Assembly: GCF_040372165.1 (NCBI RefSeq)
Contig: NZ_BAABWG010000006.1
Location: 74,478-138,477 of the forward strand
Reading direction: 5' to 3'
DNA: 64,000 nucleotides
DNA from: Hydrogenophaga sp040372165
GTDB taxonomy: Bacteria; Pseudomonadota; Gammaproteobacteria; Burkholderiales; Burkholderiaceae_C
This document shows positions 52,436 through 60,363 of this stretch, piece by piece. The position numbers and the translations under genes were made by a program. The stretch's first letter is position 1. Each line of letters starts with the position of its first letter. The notes under the pieces were generated by a model, which was not told the DNA's origin, did no database searches, and was given only the letters and a program-made list of their open reading frames with translations.

Positions 52436-53188
52436 TCAGCGGGCAGTCGCGCCCTGCACCCAGGCCCACCGATCCAGCCCCATCCAGGACCGCAGCCGGA
52501 TTTCACCTTTGGGCGTCACGCGCAAGGCTCGTGCCTGCGTTCCATCAGCCCGCTCCAGCCAGGCTTCATCCAGACACGCTTGCAACAGCCGCTGCCCGAG
52601 CTGCCCTGCCAGATGGCTGCGGCGTTCGCTCCAGTCGAGACAATGCTTGCACATCGGGCGCCTCGATTGCGTCGCCGCATCCAGCCAAGACATCACCTCG
52701 TCGGCCGACACCAGCTCCGCTTGCGCCAATGCGCCTGCCAGAGCACTTGCATCCTGGATGGCGCCATTGCCCTCTGCTGCCACCGCTCCTGCCTCGTGCA
52801 ACTGGTCTGCCAAGGCAACCCCCAGCCGGCCAGCCATGTGGTCATAACAAGACCGCGCCAGCCGCATGGCCGCATCACGCGGCCCGGTGGAAACAACAGC
52901 TCCGCCGCCTGAAAGCGCGCCCGCCAAGGCCAGCATGTTCTCGATTGTGGCGGCCACCTCTGATGAGGCGAGCCGAAAGTAGCGGTGCTTGCCTTGCTGC
53001 TCCACCGTCAGCAGTTGCGCCTCCATCAGCAACTGCAGGTGCCGGCTGGCGGCTGGCGCCCCAATGGCAGCGACCTTGGCCAGCTCGCCTGCACTCAGCG
53101 CCCGCCCGTCCATCAAAGCCAACAGCATGGCCGTGCGAGCGGGCTCGCCGATCAAAGATGCAAGGCTGGACAGCTGGTTGGTCTTCAT
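52436..53188 (-). CDS. ArsR-family regulator
   Basis: A 250-residue protein with an N-terminal ArsR winged helix (LIGEPARTAMLLALMDGRALSAGELAK, IGAPAASRHLQLLMEAQLL, GKHRYFRLAS) and a helical C-terminal domain with MCKHCLDWSERRSHLAG. ATG at 53188. Divergent from the NIPSNAP-ABM pair, which it probably represses. Confidence 0.85.
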   Translation of the reverse strand: MKTNQLSSLASLIGEPARTAMLLALMDGRALSAGELAKVAAIGAPAASRHLQLLMEAQLLTVEQQGKHRYFRLASSEVAATIENMLALAGALSGGGAVVSTGPRDAAMRLARSCYDHMAGRLGVALADQLHEAGAVAAEGNGAIQDASALAGALAQAELVSADEVMSWLDAATQSRRPMCKHCLDWSERRSHLAGQLGQRLLQACLDEAWLERADGTQARALRVTPKGEIRLRSWMGLDRWAWVQGATAR

Positions 53189-53232
53189 GCCCACAGTGTG
53201 CATCAACACCAACGCCTGCACCACCCACAACA

Positions 53233-53250
53233 CTTCGCTCCAGCGCGAAG
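53233..53250. promoter_or_regulatory. ArsR operator candidate
   Basis: Inverted repeat CTTCGC-TCCAGC-GCGAAG in the 142-bp divergent spacer between arsR and the NIPSNAP gene. Confidence 0.45.
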
Positions 53251-53330
53251 CGTGCCTCCCGACACCACTTGCAAGATGGACGCTTCTTCAACACACGGCT
53301 GCGCACAGGTTGCGCCACTTTTCAACCGCC

Positions 53331-53696
53331 ATGACCATCACTTGTTTCATTCAATACGAAATCGACCCATTCCAGCGCGATGCCTTCAAGGCCTACGCAG
53401 AAAACTGGGGGCGCATCATTCCCCGTTGCGGCGGGCATCTGGTGGGCTACTTCCTGCCGCATGAAGGCAGCAACGACGAAGCCTGGGGCCTGATCGCCTT
53501 CCCCTCGCTGGCGGCCTACGAAGCCTATCGCCAACGCTTGCGAGCCGACCCCGAAGGACAGGCCAACTTCGAGTGGGCACAGCAAAAGCGATTCATCCTC
53601 AAGGAGAAGCGAACGTTCACCGAAGTGGTCGACGGGACGTTTTGTATTGACCAAGCACCATGCCCGAGCAGCGCGACGACAGGAGCCTTCGCATGA
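53331..53696 (+). CDS. NIPSNAP-family protein
   Basis: A 121-residue ferredoxin-like protein: ITCFIQYEIDPFQRDAFKAY and GGHLVGYFLPHEGSNDEAWGLIAFPSLAAYEAYR match NIPSNAP. ATG at 53331; the longer open frame upstream is antisense to arsR. Overlaps the ABM gene. Role unclear, often with monooxygenase-like partners and regulated by ArsR proteins. Confidence 0.85.
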   Translation: MTITCFIQYEIDPFQRDAFKAYAENWGRIIPRCGGHLVGYFLPHEGSNDEAWGLIAFPSLAAYEAYRQRLRADPEGQANFEWAQQKRFILKEKRTFTEVVDGTFCIDQAPCPSSATTGAFA

Positions 53697-54028
53697 TCGC
53701 CGTCATTTTCGAAGCCACGCCTTCACCTGACAGCAGACACACCTACCTGGACTTGGCAGCCCAGCTCAGGCCTCAGCTGGAGAACCTGGATGGCTTCATC
53801 TCCATCGAACGCTTTGAAAGCCTCACCCAACCCGGCAAGTTGCTTTCGCTGAGCTTCTGGCGAGACGAGTCGGCAGTCAGCGCCTGGCGCGAAGCACCGG
53901 ATCATCGCGCTGCACAGAAGGCCGGCCGCCAAGGCGTCTTCAGCCACTACCGGCTGCGCGTTGCGCAGGTGATCAGAGACTATGGCTCTGACAGCAGGGC
54001 ACAGGCGCCCCTGGGGCACAGCAGCTGA
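53693..54028 (+). CDS. antibiotic biosynthesis monooxygenase-domain (ABM) protein
   Basis: A 111-residue dimeric alpha/beta-barrel protein: MIAVIFEATPSPDS, LDGFISIERFESLTQPGKLLSLSFW, WREAPDHRAAQKAGR. ATG at 53693 with AGGAG upstream and overlapping the NIPSNAP stop. Together the pair may handle a reactive or quinone-like compound; inference. Confidence 0.85.
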   Translation: MIAVIFEATPSPDSRHTYLDLAAQLRPQLENLDGFISIERFESLTQPGKLLSLSFWRDESAVSAWREAPDHRAAQKAGRQGVFSHYRLRVAQVIRDYGSDSRAQAPLGHSS

Positions 54029-54061
54029 ACCGCGGGCAAGCGTGCCCCACCTACGCCTATG

Positions 54062-55285
54062 TCATGCGTGCCTGCCCTGGTGTCCGTAGCTGTTGTTTGA
54101 AGAACGGCTGCCTGGCCGGTGGTGCGGATGGGTTTTCTGTCGGGGCTTCGGCGGCGCTCCACCGATGACTTGCCGACGGTGCACCGAAGAAAATCGTCGC
54201 AGCAAGGGGCGCTCCACCAAGTAATAGCTCATTGCCGCCAGCGCGATGGTGGCCAGCAGGCTGACCGCCAGAATCACCAGCGATCCTTCTGGCGTATTGA
54301 AGCTGCGGGGAAACCAACGATCGGCAAAGCTGAGAACCGGAAGGTGCCACAGGTAGATGCCGTAGCTCAGCTCACCCAGCCACACCATGGGCTTTGCGCC
54401 CAGCCAGTGCGTCCCCCGTACAGGCGACTGCAGCAGCCAGATCACCAACGCGATCCATGGCCCCAGAAGAATGCGCCAAAGATCAATCGACCAGTGATAG
54501 CGGGGCAACACGTCCTGCACCCAGTGGCCCCACCACAGAACTAGCAAGTACACCGCCACGGCCACCCACAGCGCGCGCTCTTGCGCTTTTGGCCCCAGGC
54601 GCATGGGCACATGGTGCAGCAGCATCCCCAGCACAAAGATGATTTGCATACCGGGCAGGTAGGCAGACATGTCGCTGACCACGCTGTGCACAACGCCCAG
54701 AGGCTCTGGCAAAGCACTGCCAAACACCACCAACAAGTGAAAAGTTGCCACAAGGCCCAGCACTGGCCACGGCCCAACTCTGCGATAGAGAATGAGCAGA
54801 AATGGCAACAACAGATAGAAGCTGAACTCGGTCACCAATGACCAATAAACGTTGTTGTAAGAGGCCACCCCCGTTCCCAATGGCCGCATCCAAAGGGTGG
54901 CATTGCCGATCACGCGCACCCAGTCCACTTCAGGCAGATACCCCAGCGCGACCACCAGTGGCAACAAGGTAGCCAGCTGCAGCCACAAGGCCGGATAGAT
55001 GCGAAGAACCCGCCGTTTCCAGAACTGGAGTATGTCGCCCAGAGCCAGGCGCTTGTGCCACACCGTGCCCGCCAACACGTAGCCAGAGAGAAGGAAAAAC
55101 CAGTCCACCCCCACCCAACCCATGCGTGGCAGCATGAGCAAGTCCCACTCGGTGCCCAGCGCCGGCACCTCTCGGACCTCGTCTGCAAAGTACGGAAACC
55201 GCCCCAGCCAGTGAAAAAGCAGCACTGACAACGCTGCCAGCCCCCGGAGTCCGTGCAAGGAAGCGTTGAAATGCATCATGATCAC
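54062..55285 (-). CDS. acyltransferase-3 family membrane protein
   Basis: A 407-residue OafA/YrhL-type integral membrane acyltransferase with about ten membrane segments: LHGLRGLAALSVLLFHW (catalytic His), GWVGVDWFFLLSGYVLAG, RRVLRIYPALW. Acylates surface sugars such as LPS O-antigen. The basic His/Arg tail (about 375-407) is cytoplasmic. Start overlaps a small upstream ORF by four bases. Confidence 0.88.
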   Translation of the reverse strand: MIMMHFNASLHGLRGLAALSVLLFHWLGRFPYFADEVREVPALGTEWDLLMLPRMGWVGVDWFFLLSGYVLAGTVWHKRLALGDILQFWKRRVLRIYPALWLQLATLLPLVVALGYLPEVDWVRVIGNATLWMRPLGTGVASYNNVYWSLVTEFSFYLLLPFLLILYRRVGPWPVLGLVATFHLLVVFGSALPEPLGVVHSVVSDMSAYLPGMQIIFVLGMLLHHVPMRLGPKAQERALWVAVAVYLLVLWWGHWVQDVLPRYHWSIDLWRILLGPWIALVIWLLQSPVRGTHWLGAKPMVWLGELSYGIYLWHLPVLSFADRWFPRSFNTPEGSLVILAVSLLATIALAAMSYYLVERPLLRRFSSVHRRQVIGGAPPKPRQKTHPHHRPGSRSSNNSYGHQGRHA

Positions 55286-55557
55286 CCTCCCTTGTCAGGA
55301 CCGCCGCAGGCGAAGAAACGCCCTAAGAGAGGTAAGGTCGGCCGCATCGGAGCGCCGGCCAGGCGGAAAAAAGCAAGGGGCAAGACACCCCATCTCCGCT
55401 CCGGCGCTGTGACCAAGGCTTGAACAAGCAACGCTGGCCGTGACACTGAAACTGAAGCTAACACTGAAGCAATCACTGACACTGACTCAGACGCCTCTTC
55501 AGTCGAAGCTAACCTATTCGTGAGCCAGGCAAGAGCGCATGACATCGCCTCCTGCAT
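55282..55557 (-). CDS. small coupled ORF upstream of the acyltransferase
   Basis: ATG at 55557 has a perfect AAGGAGGA seven bases upstream, the best ribosome binding site in the region. The 91-residue product starts MQEAMSCALAWLTNRL, has a Ser/Val repeat segment (ESVSVIASVLASVSVS) and a hydrophobic basic tail; no family recognised. Its stop overlaps the acyltransferase start (ATGA), so at least it could act as a leader that carries ribosomes to that gene. Confidence 0.55.
   Translation of the reverse strand: MQEAMSCALAWLTNRLASTEEASESVSVIASVLASVSVSRPALLVQALVTAPERRWGVLPLAFFRLAGAPMRPTLPLLGRFFACGGPDKGG
55443..55492 (+). repeat. short degenerate ACACTGA repeats
   Basis: ACACTGAAACTGA, ACACTGAAGC, TCACTGACACTGACTC follow each other. 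They encode the Ser/Val-rich stretch of the small ORF on the minus strand. Confidence 0.6.
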
Positions 55558-55708
55558 CGCGGGTCCTCCTTTTTTTCTTGTTCGCAGGCGCTCTGCGCAC
55601 ACGCCCGCTCAATCCGAACGCCACCCTCCCCGGAGGCATTCGCTGTCACTCACGTTGATTATTGCAGCCTACGCCTTACGCCTGCTGACACACCTGCCAG
55701 GCATCCCT

Positions 55709-56128
55709 TCAAGCCTCTCTCGCAGGTTCATCTCTACCAAGGATATGTAGCTCGAACTCGCTCGCTTCCACCTCCCACTTCACATGGGAAGAAAAGCCTT
55801 GGAGGCTTCCCTCAAAGGAAAAAGTCTCAGTAGCGCCCGAGAAGTCTCCTTCGTACTCACTACGAACGGGATGGCTCCAAACCACCTCACCGTCGACACG
55901 GCGATGCGTACGCACCTCTCTCAAGCATCGGCGGACACCAACAAATACTAGAAGGCAGTGCCCAACAAAGCCACCTTCATTTCGACGGGAAAACCGATCA
56001 ATCAAATACTGATCAGGCGCGAGCCAATGGTTGACATAGATGGACGCGGAACCACCGTCGAACAAGAGGGCGCCATACTGGCAATTGAACGTCTCGATTG
56101 CACTCCAGCAGTTCTTCACGATCTGCAT
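55709..56128 (-). CDS. immunity-like protein, unknown family
   Basis: A 139-residue acidic cytosolic protein starting MQIVKNCWSAIETFNC with GGAGAG upstream. Beta-rich pattern; no named family recognised. It is the last gene of the toxin/immunity array and is preceded by a hairpin repeat copy, like the other modules, so an orphan immunity role is inferred. Confidence 0.6.
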   Translation of the reverse strand: MQIVKNCWSAIETFNCQYGALLFDGGSASIYVNHWLAPDQYLIDRFSRRNEGGFVGHCLLVFVGVRRCLREVRTHRRVDGEVVWSHPVRSEYEGDFSGATETFSFEGSLQGFSSHVKWEVEASEFELHILGRDEPAREA

Positions 56129-56157
56129 ATCTCTCTCCTCGATTAGCGCGACCGCAA

Positions 56158-56225
56158 TTGTCAGGTCTTGTGTCTTGCCCCTGAGGCAAGTGAGATGGCA
56201 AAAGGCAAGACGCGACCTCACCGCC
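56158..56225 (-). repeat. module hairpin repeat, copy 1
   Basis: CAGGTCTTGTGTCTTGCCCC ... GGCAAAAGGCAAGACGCG. The two halves pair to a stem of about 14 bp. Copy upstream of the 139-residue gene. Confidence 0.75.
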
Positions 56226-56261
56226 CCCGCGCGGCGCTCTGCCCCCCACACGCGAACCGCG

Positions 56262-56750
56262 TCAATCGCTCGAACGCCCTGGAAAGGAACCTAGCTCAGT
56301 GAACCGCCGAAACCCTTCCTCGATTTCAGGCCATCGCTCTGGGTGTTGGACACCAAAGGCCAGCAGACTCTCTCGAACAGCACGCCAGAACACTTCCCTG
56401 CTGTAGATGTGATATCTGGGGGTGACGTCGCAATGGTCTACGCCAAACAGCTCTTGTACGCCTTGATCTTGCAACCTCTTCAGATCAAGAATCTCTTCTT
56501 CTGCCCAGCGCCACGGCGGAAGGGAAAAATCTACTGGATGTCCTTCTTCGAATAGGAAATACCTGCTGATCGTCCAACCCGGCTCCCCTGATACCTGGGC
56601 AAACTCTTCGTCTGCAAGCTCCTCTAGGAAATCAAAAGGCGAAACCAACTTATCAGAGGGAGAGTCTGATTGGTGATAGCCACACATTGACCACCAGATG
56701 GCGTCGTATAGCGGCCATTCTTCATCTGAAACAGGAAACTTGACGCTCAT
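56262..56750 (-). CDS. immunity-like protein, paralogue of the gene at 59796
   Basis: A 162-residue acidic protein (MSVKFPVSDEEWPLYDAIWW). Its last 45 or so residues (from FWRAVRESLLAFG to SFPGRSSD) are almost identical to those of the product of 59796-60254, and the DNA is too, with only a handful of changes. N-terminal halves share only scattered motifs (FDFLEELADEEF, SGEPGW). The family name is unknown to me; a role as immunity protein with a variable recognition half is inferred. Confidence 0.7.
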   Translation of the reverse strand: MSVKFPVSDEEWPLYDAIWWSMCGYHQSDSPSDKLVSPFDFLEELADEEFAQVSGEPGWTISRYFLFEEGHPVDFSLPPWRWAEEEILDLKRLQDQGVQELFGVDHCDVTPRYHIYSREVFWRAVRESLLAFGVQHPERWPEIEEGFRRFTELGSFPGRSSD

Positions 56751-56801
56751 GGAGTCATGTCTTTCGCATATTCGGAAGGCACGACTAGAGCAACGACGGT
56801 G

Positions 56802-57848
56802 TCAGATACCGTCTTGAAAGTCAAGCTTTCCAACCAGGAATCGGGCATCAAATGCCCGACCTGACTTGGGTACCCCGTAGATCAATCGCACTAGCTTGTG
56901 CATGCAGGCCAGGATCACGGCCTTGGGCCTGAGGCCTTCAGCGGCCAGCCGGTCCCCAAAGGTCTTGAGCAATGGGTTGTGACGGCGGGCCACCATTGAA
57001 GGCATGAACAACAAAGCATGGCGCACGGCGGCATGCCCGCTTCTGGTAATCACGCTTCTTCCTCGCACCGACGTACCCGACTCTTTGAGCTTGGGCGTGA
57101 CACCGACAAACGCTGCCAGGGCCTTGGCGTTCTTGAAGCGTTGCACGTCCCCCAGATAGGCCAGTACCTTGGCTGCCGTGATGCTGCCCATGCAAGGAAT
57201 GCTGGCAATGAGTTCAGCGTCGCGCTTGAGATCAGGGTGGCGGTCGATGTGATCATCGATCTTGGATTCCAGCTCCGCAATGCTGCGCTTGAGCCAATCG
57301 ATATGGCTGAGCAGTGACTCGCGCATGGCGTCTTGCTCACCCACGGCCTCCAGGCGGTTTCTCTCTTGCTGCAGCATGTCCTTGAGGGCCTGCAAGCGGT
57401 CGATCAAAGAGCGCAGCTCCCGCACTTCAACTGGTGCTGGCTGCCAGGTCTCGGGCTGCATGAGCAGTGCAAAGCGAGCGAGCAAGCCCGCATCGGCCTT
57501 GTCTGTCTTGTTGCGTTGCATGGTGCCTTGGGCAAAGCCTTTGACTCGAGCAGGGTTGACCACGCTCACGCGCCAGCCCTGGTCGCACAGGTACGTCGCC
57601 ACGCCTTCGCTGGAAGGGCCGGTGGCTTCCAAGCAGACATGCAACTGGTCTGCACTGCAGTCACGGTCGATCAACCATTGGTGAAGCTGCTCGAAGCCCT
57701 GGGGCGAGTTCTTGAACACGCGGGACTTCACTTTGCCCGAGGCGCTGCTGAGCAGCGCCACATCAAGCTTGGCTTTGGACACGTCGATTCCCAGCACATG
57801 AGAGACATGGGCGCCGGGGTGAAAGTGATCGTCAGATTTGCCGTTCAT
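56802..57848 (-). CDS. IS110-family transposase (DEDD)
   Basis: A 348-residue transposase: N-terminal RuvC-like DEDD domain (VLGIDVSKAKLDVALL, HVCLEATG, RNKTDKADAGLLARFA) and C-terminal Transposase_20 domain (ASIPCMGSITAAKVLAYLGD, FVGVTPKLKESGTSVRGRS, serine-containing). ATG at 57848 (MNGKSDDHFH). Appears intact. Confidence 0.92.
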   Translation of the reverse strand: MNGKSDDHFHPGAHVSHVLGIDVSKAKLDVALLSSASGKVKSRVFKNSPQGFEQLHQWLIDRDCSADQLHVCLEATGPSSEGVATYLCDQGWRVSVVNPARVKGFAQGTMQRNKTDKADAGLLARFALLMQPETWQPAPVEVRELRSLIDRLQALKDMLQQERNRLEAVGEQDAMRESLLSHIDWLKRSIAELESKIDDHIDRHPDLKRDAELIASIPCMGSITAAKVLAYLGDVQRFKNAKALAAFVGVTPKLKESGTSVRGRSVITRSGHAAVRHALLFMPSMVARRHNPLLKTFGDRLAAEGLRPKAVILACMHKLVRLIYGVPKSGRAFDARFLVGKLDFQDGI

Positions 57849-58076
57849 CGCATCGGACCTTCCTCGTATGCGGGTATGCTGCCAGCAAAGCAACAAGGCA
57901 TTGCCGGGCACCCCAAGTTACCGTTCGGTCTTGTTGAAACGAAGAAACGGCCGGGAGCACCTATCTGACCCACGGGCTTGGGGTTCACCACCCTCATGAA
58001 GGAGAAGAACCCTGGCCCCAAGTCTTGCCAGCATCATCCCGACCGGCCAGCTCAACATCGGTTGTTTTAACCTCTA
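57849..58076 (-). ncRNA. possible IS110 bridge RNA region
   Basis: In IS110 elements the noncoding end upstream of the transposase carries a structured bridge RNA with target- and donor-binding loops. This 228-bp stretch is noncoding and has paired segments such as GGCCAGGGTTC and GGTGAACCCC on the minus strand. Structure not computed; call rests on position. Confidence 0.4.
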
Positions 58077-58080
58077 TTGT

Positions 58081-58168
58081 GTCGACAGGGGGAAGATACG
58101 AGGTCTTGCGTTCTTCCCCATAGGCCTATGAGATGGCAGAAGACAAGACCCGCCTCCAGCGCCCCTCC
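58081..58168 (-). repeat. module hairpin repeat, copy 2
   Basis: Variant with leading GTCGACAGGGGGAAGATACG, then GAGGTCTTGCGTTCTTCCCC ... GGCAGAAGACAAGACCCG. The same leader occurs in copy 3. Confidence 0.7.
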
Positions 58169-58174
58169 TATTGG

Positions 58175-58258
58175 GTCGACAGGGGGAAGATACGAGGTCT
58201 TGTGTTTTGCCCCGGAGCCCGAAGAGAAGGCAAAGGCAAGACCCCAGCACCTCCTCCA
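58175..58258 (-). repeat. module hairpin repeat, copy 3
   Basis: Same leader as copy 2, then GAGGTCTTGTGTTTTGCCCC ... GGCAAAGGCAAGACCCC. Confidence 0.7.
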
Positions 58259-58285
58259 CGTTGCTGCCCTGTCTCAAACGTGGCA

Positions 58286-58705
58286 TCACTCTCTGCCGTT
58301 TCCACTTGGTCCGTCAATATCCAGTCCCAAATACTCTGGGGGGGTAGGGTCGAAGACACTACTCCACGTTCCACCTTCAACCAAGTTTAGCCAGCCGTGC
58401 GACGCGTAGAAAAATTTCAACGCAATGATTCGATAGCTAGTCGAATCGACCTTCCGTAGCGAAACGAGCGAATCCTTAACATGCGTGAACTCACCCCCAG
58501 CACCTGCAGGCGCCCTATCCGCAACGAGTTCTGGGGTCCAACCTGTCACCTGTCCGATGATCCCTGGGAAGAGCAATGGGAATTCCAACGTAAAAGTCTT
58601 CGAGCCAGATACCTTAGCAAGGCTCGGAATATCAACCTGACGAACCATGCCTTCGCAGATCAGATTATCAGGAAATGCTATGTTCAGAGTTATTGCATCG
58701 TTCAT
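58286..58705 (-). CDS. immunity-like protein, unknown family
   Basis: A 139-residue protein starting MNDAITLNIAFPDNLICEGM, beta-rich with a helix in the middle. No family recognised. Flanked on both sides by hairpin repeats (copies 3 and 4), like other modules of the array. Confidence 0.6.
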   Translation of the reverse strand: MNDAITLNIAFPDNLICEGMVRQVDIPSLAKVSGSKTFTLEFPLLFPGIIGQVTGWTPELVADRAPAGAGGEFTHVKDSLVSLRKVDSTSYRIIALKFFYASHGWLNLVEGGTWSSVFDPTPPEYLGLDIDGPSGNGRE

Positions 58706-58784
58706 TTCAAAGCTGCCTTTGGAACAACTACTTCCCCTGTGAAATTAGCCTGAAACGTTTCGATCGGACTGAAATACTGGCGTC

Positions 58785-58860
58785 CATGTACGTCGGTGTC
58801 AGGTCTTGCGTTTTGCCCCTGTGGTCGGAGAGAGGCAAAAGGCAAGACGCGACCCCACCG
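58785..58860 (-). repeat. module hairpin repeat, copy 4
   Basis: ATGTACGTCGGTGTCAGGTC leader, TTGCGTTTTGCCCC ... GGCAAAAGGCAAGACGCGACCCC. Nearly identical to copy 5 over the first 60 bases. Confidence 0.8.
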
Positions 58861-58878
58861 ACCCCGCGCTCAGGCGCT

Positions 58879-59304
58879 TCAGTCCCAGCCGAACACTTCT
58901 TTTTCGTTGGCGTACATACTGTCGTAGTGCTTCATTGTCCAGCTCTTCGTGGGCATCACAGGATCTTTGTTGTTGTGATCGCTCGCAGTAAATTCGAGGC
59001 GATGTCCACAGTAGTCATGAATGACTTTTGAAAAGCCCCAGCATAGTCTGGAAAGTAGTTGATCGTACTCAGCAAGAAACTTCTCATCGAAACGCCAATA
59101 TTGATCATACGAACCACAAAAGTGAATCGTCTGAAAAGTCACTGAATTATCACTGCTTGGCGGAGTGACTGAAAACATATCCCTGATCAGCATCCCGCCA
59201 TGAACTGGCAAACCCCTCAAGACCCTATTGTTGTTTTCATAGATTTCTTGTTCATGACCGCCGAATGACACAGCCGCGATGTAACCATAGATCATGCAAG
59301 ACAT
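58879..59304 (-). CDS. probable immunity protein for the orphan toxin tip
   Basis: A 141-residue protein starting MSCMIYGYIAAVSFGGHE, with aromatic-rich core (SYDQYWRFDEKFLAEYDQLL). No family recognised. It lies directly downstream of the orphan toxin fragment (59358-59663) on the same strand, the usual toxin-immunity order, and is closed by hairpin copy 4. Confidence 0.6.
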   Translation of the reverse strand: MSCMIYGYIAAVSFGGHEQEIYENNNRVLRGLPVHGGMLIRDMFSVTPPSSDNSVTFQTIHFCGSYDQYWRFDEKFLAEYDQLLSRLCWGFSKVIHDYCGHRLEFTASDHNNKDPVMPTKSWTMKHYDSMYANEKEVFGWD

Positions 59305-59357
59305 CTAAAACATCCTATCAAAACCCGAAGGGATTGCAAATACATCATTCACCACAA

Positions 59358-59663
59358 TCACCTAATGATCATCAATTTTGACTTTTTAGATTCAGGTAAC
59401 TTTGATATCCATTTATTTATTTTTGATTGATTTTCAACCGTGAGGTTTCCAAAACCCAAGAAGGTCATATCCGCTTTTCCCAAGTGGTCATTCGGGGATT
59501 CAACAGTTTTTGGCCAGTTTTTCTCAAGACTTCTATTTATAAACTTGGCAGCACCTGTATCAGTGAACATGAAATCACCAGTTTTGCCAGCATAGGGTCC
59601 ACTCTCAAATTGAAAGTCTGGACTCTTTGGACGTGCACCCTTCGACGTTGGAGGTTCCAACAT
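59358..59663 (-). pseudogene. orphan toxin C-terminal tip
   Basis: Open frame reading MLEPPTSKGARPKSPDFQFE, then SGPYAGKTGDFMFTDTGAAKF and a Lys-rich end. It has no N-terminal secretion part and no ribosome binding site, and it starts just after hairpin copy 5. The Pro/Lys/Ser linker followed by a compact domain looks like a displaced toxin tip of a polymorphic toxin, followed by its immunity gene. Activity not identifiable. Confidence 0.55.
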
Positions 59664-59702
59664 TCGAATCGTACTCCCAGTTGCATTTTCCAGATGAGCG
59701 GC

Positions 59703-59790
59703 ATGTACGTCGGTGTCAGGTCTTGCGTTTTGCCCCTGCGGTCGGAGAGAGGGCAAAAGGCAATACCCGACCCCAGCGCCTCTTGGCGAA
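59703..59790 (-). repeat. module hairpin repeat, copy 5
   Basis: ATGTACGTCGGTGTCAGGTC leader, TTGCGTTTTGCCCC ... GGCAAAAGGCAATACCCGACCCC. Continues into sequence shared with the 56.2 kb paralogue (CGCGTCAATCGCTCGAACGC). Confidence 0.8.
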
Positions 59791-59795
59791 CCGCG

Positions 59796-60254
59796 TCAAT
59801 CGCTCGAACGCCCTGGAAAGGAGCCTAGCTCAGTGAACCGCCGAAACCCTTCTTCGATTTCAGGCCATCGCTCTGGGTGTTGGGCACCAAAGGCCAGCAG
59901 GCTCTCTCGAACAGCACGCCAGAACACTTCGCTGCTGTAGACGTGCTCTCTAGGTTTAACGTCACTATGGTCAATGAAATACGCGGTAGTCGCTCCGTTG
60001 TCTCTCCAGCCATCCAGCGTTTCAACGAACGCTTGATCAAACGGGTTTTCGGAGAATCGATCTTTATATGTCGCCAATGTCAATCGAATAATCGACCAAC
60101 CTGGTTCTCCTGACGCCCACGGAAATTCCTCGTCTGCAAGCTCTTCGAGAAATCCATAGACGAGTTCCCTATTTGGATCACATGACTCGCTCAACCCCCA
60201 AATGGCATATGCCACGACGTCATAAAGCGACTCTTCGTCTGGTGTGCATTTCAT
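59796..60254 (-). CDS. immunity-like protein, paralogue of the gene at 56262
   Basis: A 152-residue acidic protein (MKCTPDEESLYDVVAYAIWG). C-terminal 45 residues are nearly identical to the 56262-56750 product; the N-terminal two thirds differ strongly. ATG at 60254 is chosen since upstream codons run through a hairpin repeat. The pattern indicates recombination between cassettes. Confidence 0.7.
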   Translation of the reverse strand: MKCTPDEESLYDVVAYAIWGLSESCDPNRELVYGFLEELADEEFPWASGEPGWSIIRLTLATYKDRFSENPFDQAFVETLDGWRDNGATTAYFIDHSDVKPREHVYSSEVFWRAVRESLLAFGAQHPERWPEIEEGFRRFTELGSFPGRSSD

Positions 60255-60296
60255 ATCACCTGAAATCACGGTGCTACTCCCTTCGGATAGGCGGTG

Positions 60297-60360
60297 GGCA
60301 CGTAGGTGATGTTCCCCAAAGACCGATGAGATGGCAAATGCAAGACCCGACCCCAGCAAC
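60297..60360 (-). repeat. module hairpin repeat, copy 6 (degenerate)
   Basis: Left half eroded; right half GATGAGATGGCAAATGCAAG ACCCGACCCC kept. Confidence 0.6.
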
Positions 60361-60363
60361 CTG

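Larger units (their letters stand above)
56790..58076 (-). mobile_element. IS110-family insertion sequence
   Basis: About 1.3 kb: transposase gene with about 230 bp of noncoding DNA upstream of it, no long terminal inverted repeats, as usual for IS110. A hairpin GACGGT-GTCAGAT-ACCGTC at 56793-56811 covers the transposase stop. Boundaries are approximate. Confidence 0.75.
57849..58285. other. IS110 5' noncoding end and two hairpin repeats
   Basis: No gene seen. 57849-58076 is the transposon end where IS110 elements encode their bridge RNA; 58081-58168 and 58175-58258 are hairpin repeats 2 and 3. Confidence 0.6.

Noticed and set aside
56790..56812. GGTGTCAGAT at the IS110 end resembling the hairpin-repeat leader GGTGTCAGGT, suggesting insertion into a repeat
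   Set aside because: These bases include the transposase stop codon and belong to the element's own hairpin, so the match is probably chance.
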